NCBI GenBank assembly: GCA_036825155.1
Contig: DAISYU010000005.1
Coordinates: 1 to 64,000 of the forward strand
Length of the DNA: 64,000 nt
Origin: DSAD01 sp036825155
GTDB taxonomy: Bacteria > Desulfobacterota > Desulfomonilia > UBA1062
Direction: 5' to 3'
In this document: positions 43,439-52,111 of the stretch, in pieces
Layout of the letters: the number at the start of each line of letters is the position of its first letter
How positions within the stretch are numbered: position 1 is the first letter of the stretch
The notes under the pieces: generated by a model
What the model saw: only the letters and a program-made list of their open reading frames with translations
What the model was told of the DNA's origin: nothing
The model's database searches: none
Position numbers and translations under genes: made by a program

Positions 43439-43992
43439 TGAAAGACATGCTGATGAAGAACATACTGACAGCCCTTATGATCTTCCTGATCCCCGGAGCT
43501 GTCTTTGCCCAGGAGGTCCTGTATCTGATTGGGCCTTCCGACCTCCTGGAGATATCTGTCTGGGGAGAGGAAACACTTTCGCGTCAGGTCGTTGTGAGAA
43601 CCGACGGGTATATCTCCCTGCCGCTCGTCGGGGATATCAAGGCTGCCGGGAAGACTCCCCCGCAGTTGCAGAAAGACATAGAGTCCGTTCTTTCAAAATT
43701 TATCAAAGACCCGCACTGTGCGGTCATCATCGTGGAGCCGAGGAGCAAACGGTTTTATATCGAGGGGCAGGTGAATGCCCCCGGGGAATACGTACTCGAT
43801 CGTGAAATGTTTCTCACCCAGGTCATTCCCAGGGCCGGCGGGTTTACCGAGTGGGCCAACAAGGGAGACATCATTATCCTGCGTTATATGGGCAGCGAAC
43901 AGACGAGATTAGAGGTGGACTACACCAAGATCATAAAAGGCAAACAACAGGATGTATCCATCATGCCTGGAGATACCATAATAGTACCGTGA
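43435..43992 (+). CDS. Polysaccharide export protein, Wza-like (XrtA-type locus)
   Basis: A protein of about 185 residues with a signal peptide (ILTALMIFLIPGAVFAQE). The polysaccharide-export domain (IGPSDLLEISVWGEETLS, SLPLVGDIKAAGKTPPQLQ) and one SLBB-like domain (FYIEGQVNAPGEYVL) follow. It is much shorter than E. coli Wza and lacks its C-terminal outer-membrane helix, as is usual in exosortase-type loci. Start at 43435 or 43438, overlapping the regulator stop; the next gene starts in its last codon (GTGA). Confidence 0.88.
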   Translation: MMKDMLMKNILTALMIFLIPGAVFAQEVLYLIGPSDLLEISVWGEETLSRQVVVRTDGYISLPLVGDIKAAGKTPPQLQKDIESVLSKFIKDPHCAVIIVEPRSKRFYIEGQVNAPGEYVLDREMFLTQVIPRAGGFTEWANKGDIIILRYMGSEQTRLEVDYTKIIKGKQQDVSIMPGDTIIVP

Positions 43993-45203
43993 GGAATAAG
44001 GTAGCCCCAGCTGTCATATCTTTTTTTCTGTTGTCTATGATCGTATGCGCTTGTGCGCATGCGGCCACGTATGAAATCCATCCGGGCGTGAGAGCCACGT
44101 ATGAGTACACGGACAACTATTTCGGTACGGCTCACGATAAGGAGCAGGAGAACATCTATGAGGTCGGACCGACCCTGGATTTCTCGTGGGCAACGCCGGT
44201 ATGGAGTTGGGAGAATTCAGGATATATCGCCAAGCGATACCATGAGGAGTTCGATGAAGATGATTCCACGGAAGCCACTGCAGAGAGTCATCTGACCGCC
44301 TCATCCATCCGTCATGCCCTCGATCTTGCCTATTCATACACTCAGACCAGCCGAAGAGAGAGCCTTGAAGACCCCCGCGGGATAACCCGCGTGAACACAG
44401 GCTCTGTGGGATATACCAACACCCTGAGCCCTGAGACATCCCTTTCACTGGGGTATTCTCTGACGGACGAGAACAATCCCTCGCCGGATGAGGACATCAT
44501 GAGCCAGGGTCCGACATTTTCCTTCACGCACCAGCTGACCCGGAGAGGACGCCTGAGTGTATCGTATGGGTATGTGTACCACGATTATGAGATCAGCGAG
44601 AACACCTGGGTCTCCACCTCGAGCGCCCACTGGGGATACATGGTCACCCCTTCTCTTGAACTCGGGACCGGATTTACCTATGAACATGAAGACCGGGGGC
44701 GTTTGCCGAGCGAGGACATTTACAGTGCATCGCTTACAGCGGGGTACGTACTTGCCCGTCATACGACCATCGATGTTGCTGGCGGTTACAGCTGGCTGGT
44801 CATGGAACATGAAGACCGGGAGGGCACATACACGCTTGCAGCAGATATCTCCAGCGAAACACGATACGATACGTTCTCCCTTTCCGCATCCAAGGGCTAC
44901 ACCGCTGAATTCACCACAGACCGATACGGTACCTATGATACCTGGTCAATATCCGCGACATGGGACAGGACGATGATGAGAGATCTGATCTTTTCTGCTT
45001 CGGCATCACTCGATGACAGAAAGCCCACTTCCGATACACTGGAGGAGCGGGAGCGGGACAAGGTGGGAAGCGTTTCCCTTGCCTGGACGCCTTCAGAGCA
45101 TTTCGAGGCACGGGCCTCGTACGAGCGTCTCCGGCATGAGTACGAGATTTCAGATACGGAGCGGGAAAACCGATACAGGATTATCATAGAGGGGCGATAT
45201 TGA
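43989..45203 (+). CDS. Outer-membrane beta-barrel protein of EPS export locus
   Basis: A protein of about 404 residues starting at GTG 43989, overlapping the wza-like stop. Signal peptide ends near CACAHA-ATYE. The mature part is rich in alternating aromatic/hydrophilic strands (YEIHPGVRATYEYTDNYFG, then many similar strands) and ends in an aromatic residue (EGRY), as beta barrels do. It fits the family of PEP-CTERM/XrtA-locus outer-membrane proteins that may provide the export channel. A frame upstream of 43989 overlaps wza and is not coding. Confidence 0.8.
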   Translation: MRNKVAPAVISFFLLSMIVCACAHAATYEIHPGVRATYEYTDNYFGTAHDKEQENIYEVGPTLDFSWATPVWSWENSGYIAKRYHEEFDEDDSTEATAESHLTASSIRHALDLAYSYTQTSRRESLEDPRGITRVNTGSVGYTNTLSPETSLSLGYSLTDENNPSPDEDIMSQGPTFSFTHQLTRRGRLSVSYGYVYHDYEISENTWVSTSSAHWGYMVTPSLELGTGFTYEHEDRGRLPSEDIYSASLTAGYVLARHTTIDVAGGYSWLVMEHEDREGTYTLAADISSETRYDTFSLSASKGYTAEFTTDRYGTYDTWSISATWDRTMMRDLIFSASASLDDRKPTSDTLEERERDKVGSVSLAWTPSEHFEARASYERLRHEYEISDTERENRYRIIIEGRY

Positions 45204-46738
45204 CAGATCAGGCAAAGCATATAGAAATACAGGACATCTTCGATGCACTGGTGAAGAAGTGGTACTGGGTCACCATCCCGCTGGTGTTCTTTCTCCTGGT
45301 GGGTGCATGGCTCTACGTGGTCCTTCCCAGGACCTATGAGGCATCGACCCTTATCCTGGTGCAGCCGCAGGAGATCCCTTCCGCCTATGTCGAGGCAACG
45401 GTGAGCTCCGGGATAGAGGAGCGGGTGAGAACTCTCTCCCAGGAGGTCATGTCCCGCTCGAATCTTGAAAACATCATACAGGAAATGGGGCTTTTCAGGG
45501 AGGAGCAGGCAAAGGGTGTCTCCCTGGATATCCTGGTGGCATCGCTTCGGAAACGTATTCAGGTGGATACGAGCGGCGGCAGGAGGGGACAGACGAGTTC
45601 CTTCACCATATCTTTCAAGGGGCGGGATCCCCGGGAGGTGGCCGATGTTGCGAACAGGCTCGCCTCATTCTTCATTGAGTCGCACCTGAAACTGCGGGCA
45701 AAACAGGCTGCGCAGACCACCCTTTTCCTGGAGAAACAGCTCAGTGATCTCAAGGCCCTTCTCCAGGAACAGGAAGCGCAGGTGGAGGAATACCGGAACA
45801 AGTATATGGGAGAGCTCCCCGAGCAGTTAACGAGCAATATCTCCACCATTTCCGGCCTTCAAATGCGTCTCGAATCTCTCCAGGCATCTCTGGCGGATGC
45901 CATGAACCGGAGACTGGTAATCCAGAGGCAACTCTCCCAGATAGAGTCTGATCAGCCCGGGGCAACCCTGTCCCAGCGGGGAGCGCGGATCGCGGAACTC
46001 AAGGCCCAGCTTGAGGAGGTTTCATCACGGTACACCCCGGAGCATCCTGCAGTGAAACAGCTGAAAGAACAGATCACAGAACTCGAGAATCAATCGGATG
46101 AAGCGGGTCCCGGCAGTACCGATCCCGAGGTTGTGGAACTGAGAACCCAGTTCTCCACCATCAACATCGAGATAGAATCACTCAAGAACGACTCGGAACG
46201 GTTAAAAGAGCGGATAGACTACTACCAGCAGCGTGTGGAGAATACCCCGAAAAGGGAACAGGAACTTGCCGCACTCACCAGGGATTATAATATCACCCAG
46301 CAGAACTACCAGAGACTCTTGGACAGGCTGTATGAGGCAAAGCGGGCAGAGAGTATGGAAAAGAGGCAGCAGGGAGAACAGTTCAGGGTCCTGGATTATG
46401 CCCAGCCGCCCCAGATTCCCGTGAGCCCCAACCGCAACAGGATGGCCCTTGTCTTTCTTGCCCTCGGTCTGGCTGCTGGTACCGGCATTATCTTCCTGCT
46501 CGAGATGCTCGATTCAACGGTCAAGGGGATCAAACAACTGGAAAAATGGACCGCTGGCATCCCGTGCATAACGGCCATTCCCCTTGCGCTGACAGAGAAA
46601 GACAAGCGCAGGAGAAAGCTCAAGACGATTTTATATATCGCACTGAATCTTTCGCTGGTTATCGCTGGTGTGGTCGTCATAGGGTATTCACGTATTCATA
46701 ACATTATTGTAGACATACCGTTACCATTGCCGTTTTAG
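45200..46738 (+). CDS. Chain-length determinant protein (Wzz/GNVR family)
   Basis: A 512-residue inner-membrane protein starting at TTG 45200, overlapping the previous stop. A first membrane helix (residues about 25-45) is followed by the Wzz domain (RTYEASTLILVQPQEIP). A long periplasmic coiled coil (about 180-390) comes next, then the GNVR proline-rich segment (PPQIPVSPNRNRM) and a second helix. A third hydrophobic stretch lies near the C-terminus. It sets polymer length and partners the BY-kinase encoded at 48380-49135. The build matches the exosortase-locus chain-length protein. Confidence 0.9.
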   Translation: MTDQAKHIEIQDIFDALVKKWYWVTIPLVFFLLVGAWLYVVLPRTYEASTLILVQPQEIPSAYVEATVSSGIEERVRTLSQEVMSRSNLENIIQEMGLFREEQAKGVSLDILVASLRKRIQVDTSGGRRGQTSSFTISFKGRDPREVADVANRLASFFIESHLKLRAKQAAQTTLFLEKQLSDLKALLQEQEAQVEEYRNKYMGELPEQLTSNISTISGLQMRLESLQASLADAMNRRLVIQRQLSQIESDQPGATLSQRGARIAELKAQLEEVSSRYTPEHPAVKQLKEQITELENQSDEAGPGSTDPEVVELRTQFSTINIEIESLKNDSERLKERIDYYQQRVENTPKREQELAALTRDYNITQQNYQRLLDRLYEAKRAESMEKRQQGEQFRVLDYAQPPQIPVSPNRNRMALVFLALGLAAGTGIIFLLEMLDSTVKGIKQLEKWTAGIPCITAIPLALTEKDKRRRKLKTILYIALNLSLVIAGVVVIGYSRIHNIIVDIPLPLPF

Positions 46739-46750
46739 AGGCCGGCTGCT

Positions 46751-48376
46751 ATGTACAGAGATTTTTTCGGCTTGAAAATAAAACCGTTTTCCATCACCCC
46801 GGATCCGCGGTTTCTGTACATGAGCCCGGGGCACAAGGAGGCATTGGCACACCTTCTCTATGGCATCAAAGAGGCGAGCGGGTTTGTGGTTATCACCGGC
46901 GAGGTGGGGACCGGGAAGACCACTATCTTAAATGCCTTTCTTTTGAAATTGCCGCCGCGTATGCCCAAAGTGGTGGTGAAGAATCCTCACATCCAGCCGG
47001 AAAATCTCTATTTCCTCCTGGGTGAAGCCATTGGCATGCCCGAGGAAAAACGCCGCAGGGAAAATGTCCATGAGTATGAAGAGCGCCTCAAGGCAACCGG
47101 CGGAGTGGTTTTGATCGTCGATGAATCTCAGGGATTGTCCGTGGAGATGCTCGAAGAGATCAGGCTGCTGTCAAATCTCGAAACAACGAACGAGAAACTC
47201 GTCCAGATAATGCTGCTGGGGCAGCAGGAGCTGAATGAGAAGCTCAAGAGTCCACAGCTTCGACAGCTGAAACAGCGCATCGGCCTCAAGTACCATATCC
47301 CCCCCCTGGACAGCAATGAGACGGGAGACTACATTGATCACCGGCTCAGGGTTGCCGGATATGAACCCAGGGAGAAACCGATTTTCACGGCATCTGCACT
47401 TGGCGAGATATATCGCTACAGCAAGGGATTCCCCAGGCTCATCAATATCGTATGTGACAATGTCCTGCTTGCCGCCTATACCGAGAATATTTCTCAGATA
47501 AGCGCATCCATGGTGAGAAAGGTTGTGGTGGATCTCGAGAGCACCTATGGTAAGCCTGGATCAAAGCCGTCGTCATTGCTGCGAGGTTCAGGGGGATCCA
47601 GGGCCAGGGTGTGGCTCAAGGTCGCCGTGGCTTTCGGGCTTTGCCTCGTCCTTGCCACCGCAGGATGGACACTCTATTCGATCGGCACACGCTCTCCGAA
47701 GCAAGTAGATACGGCGGTCTCCCGTATCGAGACCGCAGCACCTGACAAGAAACCGGAGAAAAGCGTTGAGACACCCAAACAGGTTATACCCCGGGAATCA
47801 GTGAAGCAGAAGGAGGAGGTCATTTCTCCTGCACAGGACAAGACTCTCAGGAAGCCCATAAAAGAAAAGGTAGTGATGCAGGATGAAGGCGCTGTCAGTG
47901 ATGAACCGCCGATCCCCCCGAGTCTGGGGGATGCGCAGCAGAAGCCGGAAGGCACACTCGTTACTGTCAGTGTGGGCGATACCATTGCAGAGCTTGCCGC
48001 GGGTCACTACGGCAGGGTGGACGCCTCGATATTGCGTTCTATAAAACAGGCAAACCCAAGCATTGAGAATATCGACCTGATCTATGAGGGACAGCAGATC
48101 TTTATGCCTGCAGTAAAGACCGTTCCACGGGTGCTCTACAGCGTCAGCGTCGCATCGTATCATTCGGTGACCGAGGCAAAGGCGGTCTTCCTGGATTTGT
48201 TGAGCAAAGGGTATGAAGCCACCATATATCCCTATCTGGATGCACAGGAAAACACCTGGTACAGGATCACCATCGGGACGTTCGGCGCCAAACCCGATGC
48301 CATCAGTTACTCGGCCCAGCTCAAGGAAAAGGGCTTTTTTTATGCAAAACCGGTCAAGATAAGCATGGAGGAATAG
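46751..48376 (+). CDS. ExeA-type AAA ATPase fused to LysM and SPOR domains (EPS locus)
   Basis: A 541-residue protein. The N-terminal ExeA/GspA-like AAA domain has Walker A GEVGTGKT at 50-57 and Walker B VVLIVDES near 115. One membrane helix lies near 287-307, then a Lys/Pro/Glu-rich periplasmic linker, a LysM peptidoglycan-binding domain (about 397-450; VSVGDTIAELAAGHYG) and a SPOR domain (about 455-541; VLYSVSVASYHSVTEAKAVF). The ATPase belongs to the type found in XrtA polysaccharide loci, usually about 270-350 residues. The double wall-binding tail would anchor the ATPase to peptidoglycan. Confidence 0.88.
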   Translation: MYRDFFGLKIKPFSITPDPRFLYMSPGHKEALAHLLYGIKEASGFVVITGEVGTGKTTILNAFLLKLPPRMPKVVVKNPHIQPENLYFLLGEAIGMPEEKRRRENVHEYEERLKATGGVVLIVDESQGLSVEMLEEIRLLSNLETTNEKLVQIMLLGQQELNEKLKSPQLRQLKQRIGLKYHIPPLDSNETGDYIDHRLRVAGYEPREKPIFTASALGEIYRYSKGFPRLINIVCDNVLLAAYTENISQISASMVRKVVVDLESTYGKPGSKPSSLLRGSGGSRARVWLKVAVAFGLCLVLATAGWTLYSIGTRSPKQVDTAVSRIETAAPDKKPEKSVETPKQVIPRESVKQKEEVISPAQDKTLRKPIKEKVVMQDEGAVSDEPPIPPSLGDAQQKPEGTLVTVSVGDTIAELAAGHYGRVDASILRSIKQANPSIENIDLIYEGQQIFMPAVKTVPRVLYSVSVASYHSVTEAKAVFLDLLSKGYEATIYPYLDAQENTWYRITIGTFGAKPDAISYSAQLKEKGFFYAKPVKISMEE

Positions 48377-48379
48377 CAC

Positions 48380-49135
48380 GTGAAGGTATCGAAGGCATTG
48401 GAGAAAAAGGATGTTGATTTCTTGAGACAGGCGGCTACTACGGGACGTCTTGACGATCATCTCTACATGCACCATATGCCGTATTCATACACGGCGGAAC
48501 AGATACGAAAGCTGAGAACATTCATCTTCCATATGCCGAACAGCACGACTCCGCGGGTCATCATGATAACAAGTGCCCTGCCAGGTGAAGGGAAGTCAAT
48601 CATTGCATCAAATCTGGCTATCGCCATAGCCAAGGGCGACGACCAGTATGTCCTGCTTGTGGAGTGCGACCTGAGAAAGCCTTCTCTTCACGAGCTGTTC
48701 AAGTACCCCCCGTCAAAGGGTGTAAGCGAGATAATTCAGGGCAAGGCCGATATAGGCGACTGTCTCATCAAGACTCCCATCGAGAAGCTCACGATCCTGC
48801 CCTCTGCTCAGGAGGCGCCGGCCAACCCGTCTGAACTTCTTGAATCCAAGAAGATGAGTTCACTCATCAAAGAGCTGAAGGATCGGTATACAGACCGGTT
48901 TCTCATCATCGATACCTCTCCCATCCAGGCGACGGTTGACCCGAAAATCCTTGCAGACCAGGTGGATGCAATCGTCATGGTAACCAGGTACCGCTATACA
49001 AAAGAGGCGGAATTCAAGATGGCGATGGAAACGCTGCCCAAGGATAAGGTCATCGGTACGGTGCTCAATGCGCTGGACGAACTCCCGGCAAAAAAATACA
49101 AATACCACAAATACAACTACCACAAGTACTATTAA
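48380..49135 (+). CDS. BY-kinase (CpsD/CapB-type tyrosine kinase) of EPS locus
   Basis: A 251-residue cytoplasmic tyrosine autokinase. GTG start four bases after the ATPase gene. Walker A LPGEGKS at 67-73, Walker A' LLVECDLRKPSLH and Walker B FLIIDTSP are present. The last 14 residues (KKYKYHKYNYHKYY) contain six tyrosines, the autophosphorylation cluster that regulates association with the Wzz-like partner. It ends the EPS gene set; no exosortase, glycosyltransferase or polymerase follows in the window. Confidence 0.93.
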   Translation: MKVSKALEKKDVDFLRQAATTGRLDDHLYMHHMPYSYTAEQIRKLRTFIFHMPNSTTPRVIMITSALPGEGKSIIASNLAIAIAKGDDQYVLLVECDLRKPSLHELFKYPPSKGVSEIIQGKADIGDCLIKTPIEKLTILPSAQEAPANPSELLESKKMSSLIKELKDRYTDRFLIIDTSPIQATVDPKILADQVDAIVMVTRYRYTKEAEFKMAMETLPKDKVIGTVLNALDELPAKKYKYHKYNYHKYY

Positions 49136-49258
49136 ACCGAAAATTGTTCAGGGCTGTCCCTCCAAGCGGGACAATGCCCATCAGTCTTTTTTTCATCTGA
49201 CGAGTACGTAAGTTCGTAGATATTGTCGCCATCTGTATGAGTATGGTATGCTTTATCC

Positions 49259-49942
49259 ATGCTTGCTCGTCTGGGTGCCCATATCTTTCCCGGCAGATGT
49301 CTTGTCTGCGGAGCAGCCGGTCATGTCAAGCTCGGTGTATGTGGATCGTGCAGGGGGCAGATCCGGCATGTTCCCGGGCCTGTGTGCGATATCTGCGGCA
49401 AACCCATCGGCTCTCCAGGGACCTGCATAGAATGCGTACGCAAAAGACCTCCTTTCGACAAGGTTCTCTCTGCAGGGGTCTTTGAGGGGCTTCTCAAAGA
49501 TATTATTCATCAATTCAAGTATCATAATGCTACATGGTTTAAGAAGCCGCTTGCCGGGCTTGTGTTTGATGCGCTTGCCCATACGGATGTCTGTCCCGAT
49601 ATGATCACCTTTGTCCCCATGCACTGGACGAGGATGATCAGCAGGGGATACAATCAGGCAGCCCTCATTGCCCGTGAATTGTCTGGATATATGGGCATAT
49701 ATATGAGATATGATGTAATACATAAAAAACGCAGGACCTTAAGCCAGGTTGGGTTGAAACGGTCTGACAGAATGGGGAATCTTCGTGATGTTTTCCTCTC
49801 CGCCGGGGTGGACGGGAAAACCGTTTTAGTTGTGGATGATGTCATAACAACTACCCGGACTGCACGCGAGGTGGCACGATCCCTCAAAAAGGCCGGTGCT
49901 TCGTATGTACTCTTCGTGAGCGTTGGAAGGATGATTAGATGA
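49259..49942 (+). CDS. comF: ComF-family amidophosphoribosyltransferase-like protein
   Basis: A 227-residue protein. An N-terminal zinc-finger region (CLVCG, CGSCR, CDICGKP, CIEC) is followed by a phosphoribosyltransferase domain with the PRPP-binding motif VLVVDDVITT and the RGYNQA motif. ComF acts in DNA uptake in naturally competent bacteria, though most homologues have no proven role. Its stop overlaps the next start (ATGA). Confidence 0.93.
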   Translation: MLARLGAHIFPGRCLVCGAAGHVKLGVCGSCRGQIRHVPGPVCDICGKPIGSPGTCIECVRKRPPFDKVLSAGVFEGLLKDIIHQFKYHNATWFKKPLAGLVFDALAHTDVCPDMITFVPMHWTRMISRGYNQAALIARELSGYMGIYMRYDVIHKKRRTLSQVGLKRSDRMGNLRDVFLSAGVDGKTVLVVDDVITTTRTAREVARSLKKAGASYVLFVSVGRMIR

Positions 49943-50847
49943 CACCAGACAGGACTCATTCGAAAAAGGCACCCAGATACCTCGAAGACATCACCTACAC
50001 CGTTGCTCCCGATCCATTATCTCAAAAAAAGGATACCCTGTTCGAATCCACCCTTTTTCTCGGGACATATGATGAAGAACAGATCATGCGGATACTCGAT
50101 AAGGAGGGTATTATCGGGATTCTCCACGAGAGGGGATATCGGAATCTCATTATCAGTATATCGAAACATGACAACTACACATCAAGGCTGTACGTGAATT
50201 TTGACACACTGGAGAAAGAGACGAGGCTCATAGAACTCATTGTCCGGGAGGGTATATTCAGGCCGAAAGAACACTTTGTGGACGGATTCGATTTTGCCGA
50301 GGGCCTGTCCATGATTCTGATCGAATGGCTGGCCCTCCAGGACCCCAAGGCCGCATACAAACCGGGCAAACCGAGATTGCCGGGGCAGATTTATCCGGGC
50401 CTCGGGGGGCTTAAGAACATACAGGGCATGCTCTACTCATTCGGCAAATCCATGGGCAAGGATGCCATAATCGACATTCCCGAGTTTTATCATGCAGCAG
50501 TCATCTATTCCCGCATGTATTCAGAGATCTATTCCCGCATGTACTCGTTCTTTTCTCCAATTGATGCAGGACAGATGCAGGCAATGATACGCGATCTGAA
50601 CGACAGACCCCTTGCAGAGATCTCATTTGCCATCACCTGTGACTGCCTTGTACATGCCAGAACCGGTGAAAAAGCCCAGTGGAGGCCCTCTGAACAGATC
50701 TACCCCATTTCAAGAAAGCTGAAACAGTACGTTGACCATAAACAGTACCATGCCCTTGTGGAGCAGACCATGAATGAGCTCAGTTTTTCCCTGGATTGGG
50801 AGAAGTACGAGCGGCTGAAGGAACAGGGGATAACAGATGAAGTATAG
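49939..50847 (+). CDS. Hypothetical protein with an internal 8-residue tandem duplication
   Basis: A 302-residue soluble protein I do not recognise. It has a hydrophilic start, no signal peptide and no membrane helix. Between residues about 188 and 205 an 8-residue unit (IYSRMYSE/IYSRMYSF) is repeated; the DNA repeats with a 24-base period at 50503-50543, with near-identical copies, suggesting a recent slip duplication. It is coupled to comF upstream (ATGA) and overlaps the next gene by 11 bases, so it belongs to a comF-rfaE2-fusion operon. Function unknown. Confidence 0.75.
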   Translation: MTPDRTHSKKAPRYLEDITYTVAPDPLSQKKDTLFESTLFLGTYDEEQIMRILDKEGIIGILHERGYRNLIISISKHDNYTSRLYVNFDTLEKETRLIELIVREGIFRPKEHFVDGFDFAEGLSMILIEWLALQDPKAAYKPGKPRLPGQIYPGLGGLKNIQGMLYSFGKSMGKDAIIDIPEFYHAAVIYSRMYSEIYSRMYSFFSPIDAGQMQAMIRDLNDRPLAEISFAITCDCLVHARTGEKAQWRPSEQIYPISRKLKQYVDHKQYHALVEQTMNELSFSLDWEKYERLKEQGITDEV

Positions 50848-52111
50848 GTTCGGTATTATCGGTCTGGGAAGGGTGGGCGGTGCCATAATGACGCTTATGA
50901 GGCAGGCCGGGCATACCCCGGTATGGGCGGTCTCTTCGAAGGCAGGCCGCAGAGGTCTCGAGGTGTTCTCATCCCTGCCGGATGAGCCCTTCGGGGCTGA
51001 GGTGGTGTTTCTCACGGTACCGGACAGTGTTATCGAACACCTGGCGGAAGAGATCACAGGCAGATGGGGGAAGGCCTGTGACGGGATCGCTTTCTTTCAT
51101 TTCAGCGGGCTTTTTTCTTCGGACCTGCTCGAAAGCCTTGAGAGAATGGGTGGCGAGGTTGCGAGCCTGCACCCCCTGCAGTCCATCATGGATGTTGCTC
51201 AAGCCGGTCGTGCCATTCAGGAGAGCTTCTTCACGGTGGAGGGATCTGAAAACGCCGCTGCCATCGCCAGGGACATGGTTTCCTCCATCGGTTCCCGTGT
51301 GAAGGACATAGCGAAACAGGACAAGGTCCTCTACCATGCCGCCGCAGTGATTGCATCGAATTATCTGGTAAGCCTTGCAGCCCAGGCTGAAGGGCTCATG
51401 GAGGCAATAGGGCTGTCTCTGGACCACCTGATTCCGCTTATCAGGGGGACGGTATCAAATATCGAAAAACACGGCAGGTCAGCACTCACCGGCCCCGTAC
51501 AACGGGGCGACTGGGCGACAGTCAGTGCACATCTCACAGAGCTCGACAAGAGGTTTCCCGACATCCTGCCGTCATACCTCATGCTGGGTCAGTACACGGC
51601 GCGTCTTTCGGGGAAGAGCTGGCCCGAAGGTGCCTGGTCCCCTGACAAGGTGCTTGATTGGGATCTCATGGCTGAAAAAGCGACGATATACAAGAACAGA
51701 GACATGAAGCTTGTCTTTACGAACGGCTGCTTCGATATCATCCATGAGGGACATGTATCGTACCTGAGACAGGCCCGTGCCCTGGGGGACGCGCTGGTTG
51801 TGGGGCTCAATTCGGATGAATCGGTATCGAGACTGAAGGGCCACGACAGGCCTATAAATAACGTATCAGCCCGTGCCGCCGTTCTTGCCTGCCTGGAATG
51901 CGTCGATCATGTGTGCATTTTTACTCAAGACACCCCGTATGAACTCATCGACAGAATTCGCCCTGACATCCTGGTAAAGGGGGGGGACTGGAAGGTGGAA
52001 GACATCGTGGGCAGTGATATTGTAAAGGCTTGCGGCGGTGAAGTGTACTCGCTCCCATTCAGACCGGGTCACTCCACCACCGGTATAATCAATAAGATCA
52101 GAGAAGACTAG
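50837..52111 (+). CDS. Fusion: Rossmann/DUF2520 protein with RfaE2-type nucleotidyltransferase
   Basis: A 424-residue, two-part protein. Residues 1-about 285 have a Rossmann dinucleotide motif (IIGLGRVGGA) and match Rossmann-like/DUF2520 proteins, which resemble ketopantoate or pyrroline-5-carboxylate reductases. Residues about 290-424 are a cytidylyltransferase-fold domain with FTNGCFDIIHEGHVSYL (HxGH site), GLNSDESV and GGDWKVEDIVG, as in RfaE2/HldE-C. This domain adenylates heptose 1-phosphate in LPS core synthesis. The reading frame is continuous with no internal start needed. The fusion is unusual; the two parts are normally separate or neighbours. Confidence 0.85.
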   Translation: MKYRFGIIGLGRVGGAIMTLMRQAGHTPVWAVSSKAGRRGLEVFSSLPDEPFGAEVVFLTVPDSVIEHLAEEITGRWGKACDGIAFFHFSGLFSSDLLESLERMGGEVASLHPLQSIMDVAQAGRAIQESFFTVEGSENAAAIARDMVSSIGSRVKDIAKQDKVLYHAAAVIASNYLVSLAAQAEGLMEAIGLSLDHLIPLIRGTVSNIEKHGRSALTGPVQRGDWATVSAHLTELDKRFPDILPSYLMLGQYTARLSGKSWPEGAWSPDKVLDWDLMAEKATIYKNRDMKLVFTNGCFDIIHEGHVSYLRQARALGDALVVGLNSDESVSRLKGHDRPINNVSARAAVLACLECVDHVCIFTQDTPYELIDRIRPDILVKGGDWKVEDIVGSDIVKACGGEVYSLPFRPGHSTTGIINKIRED

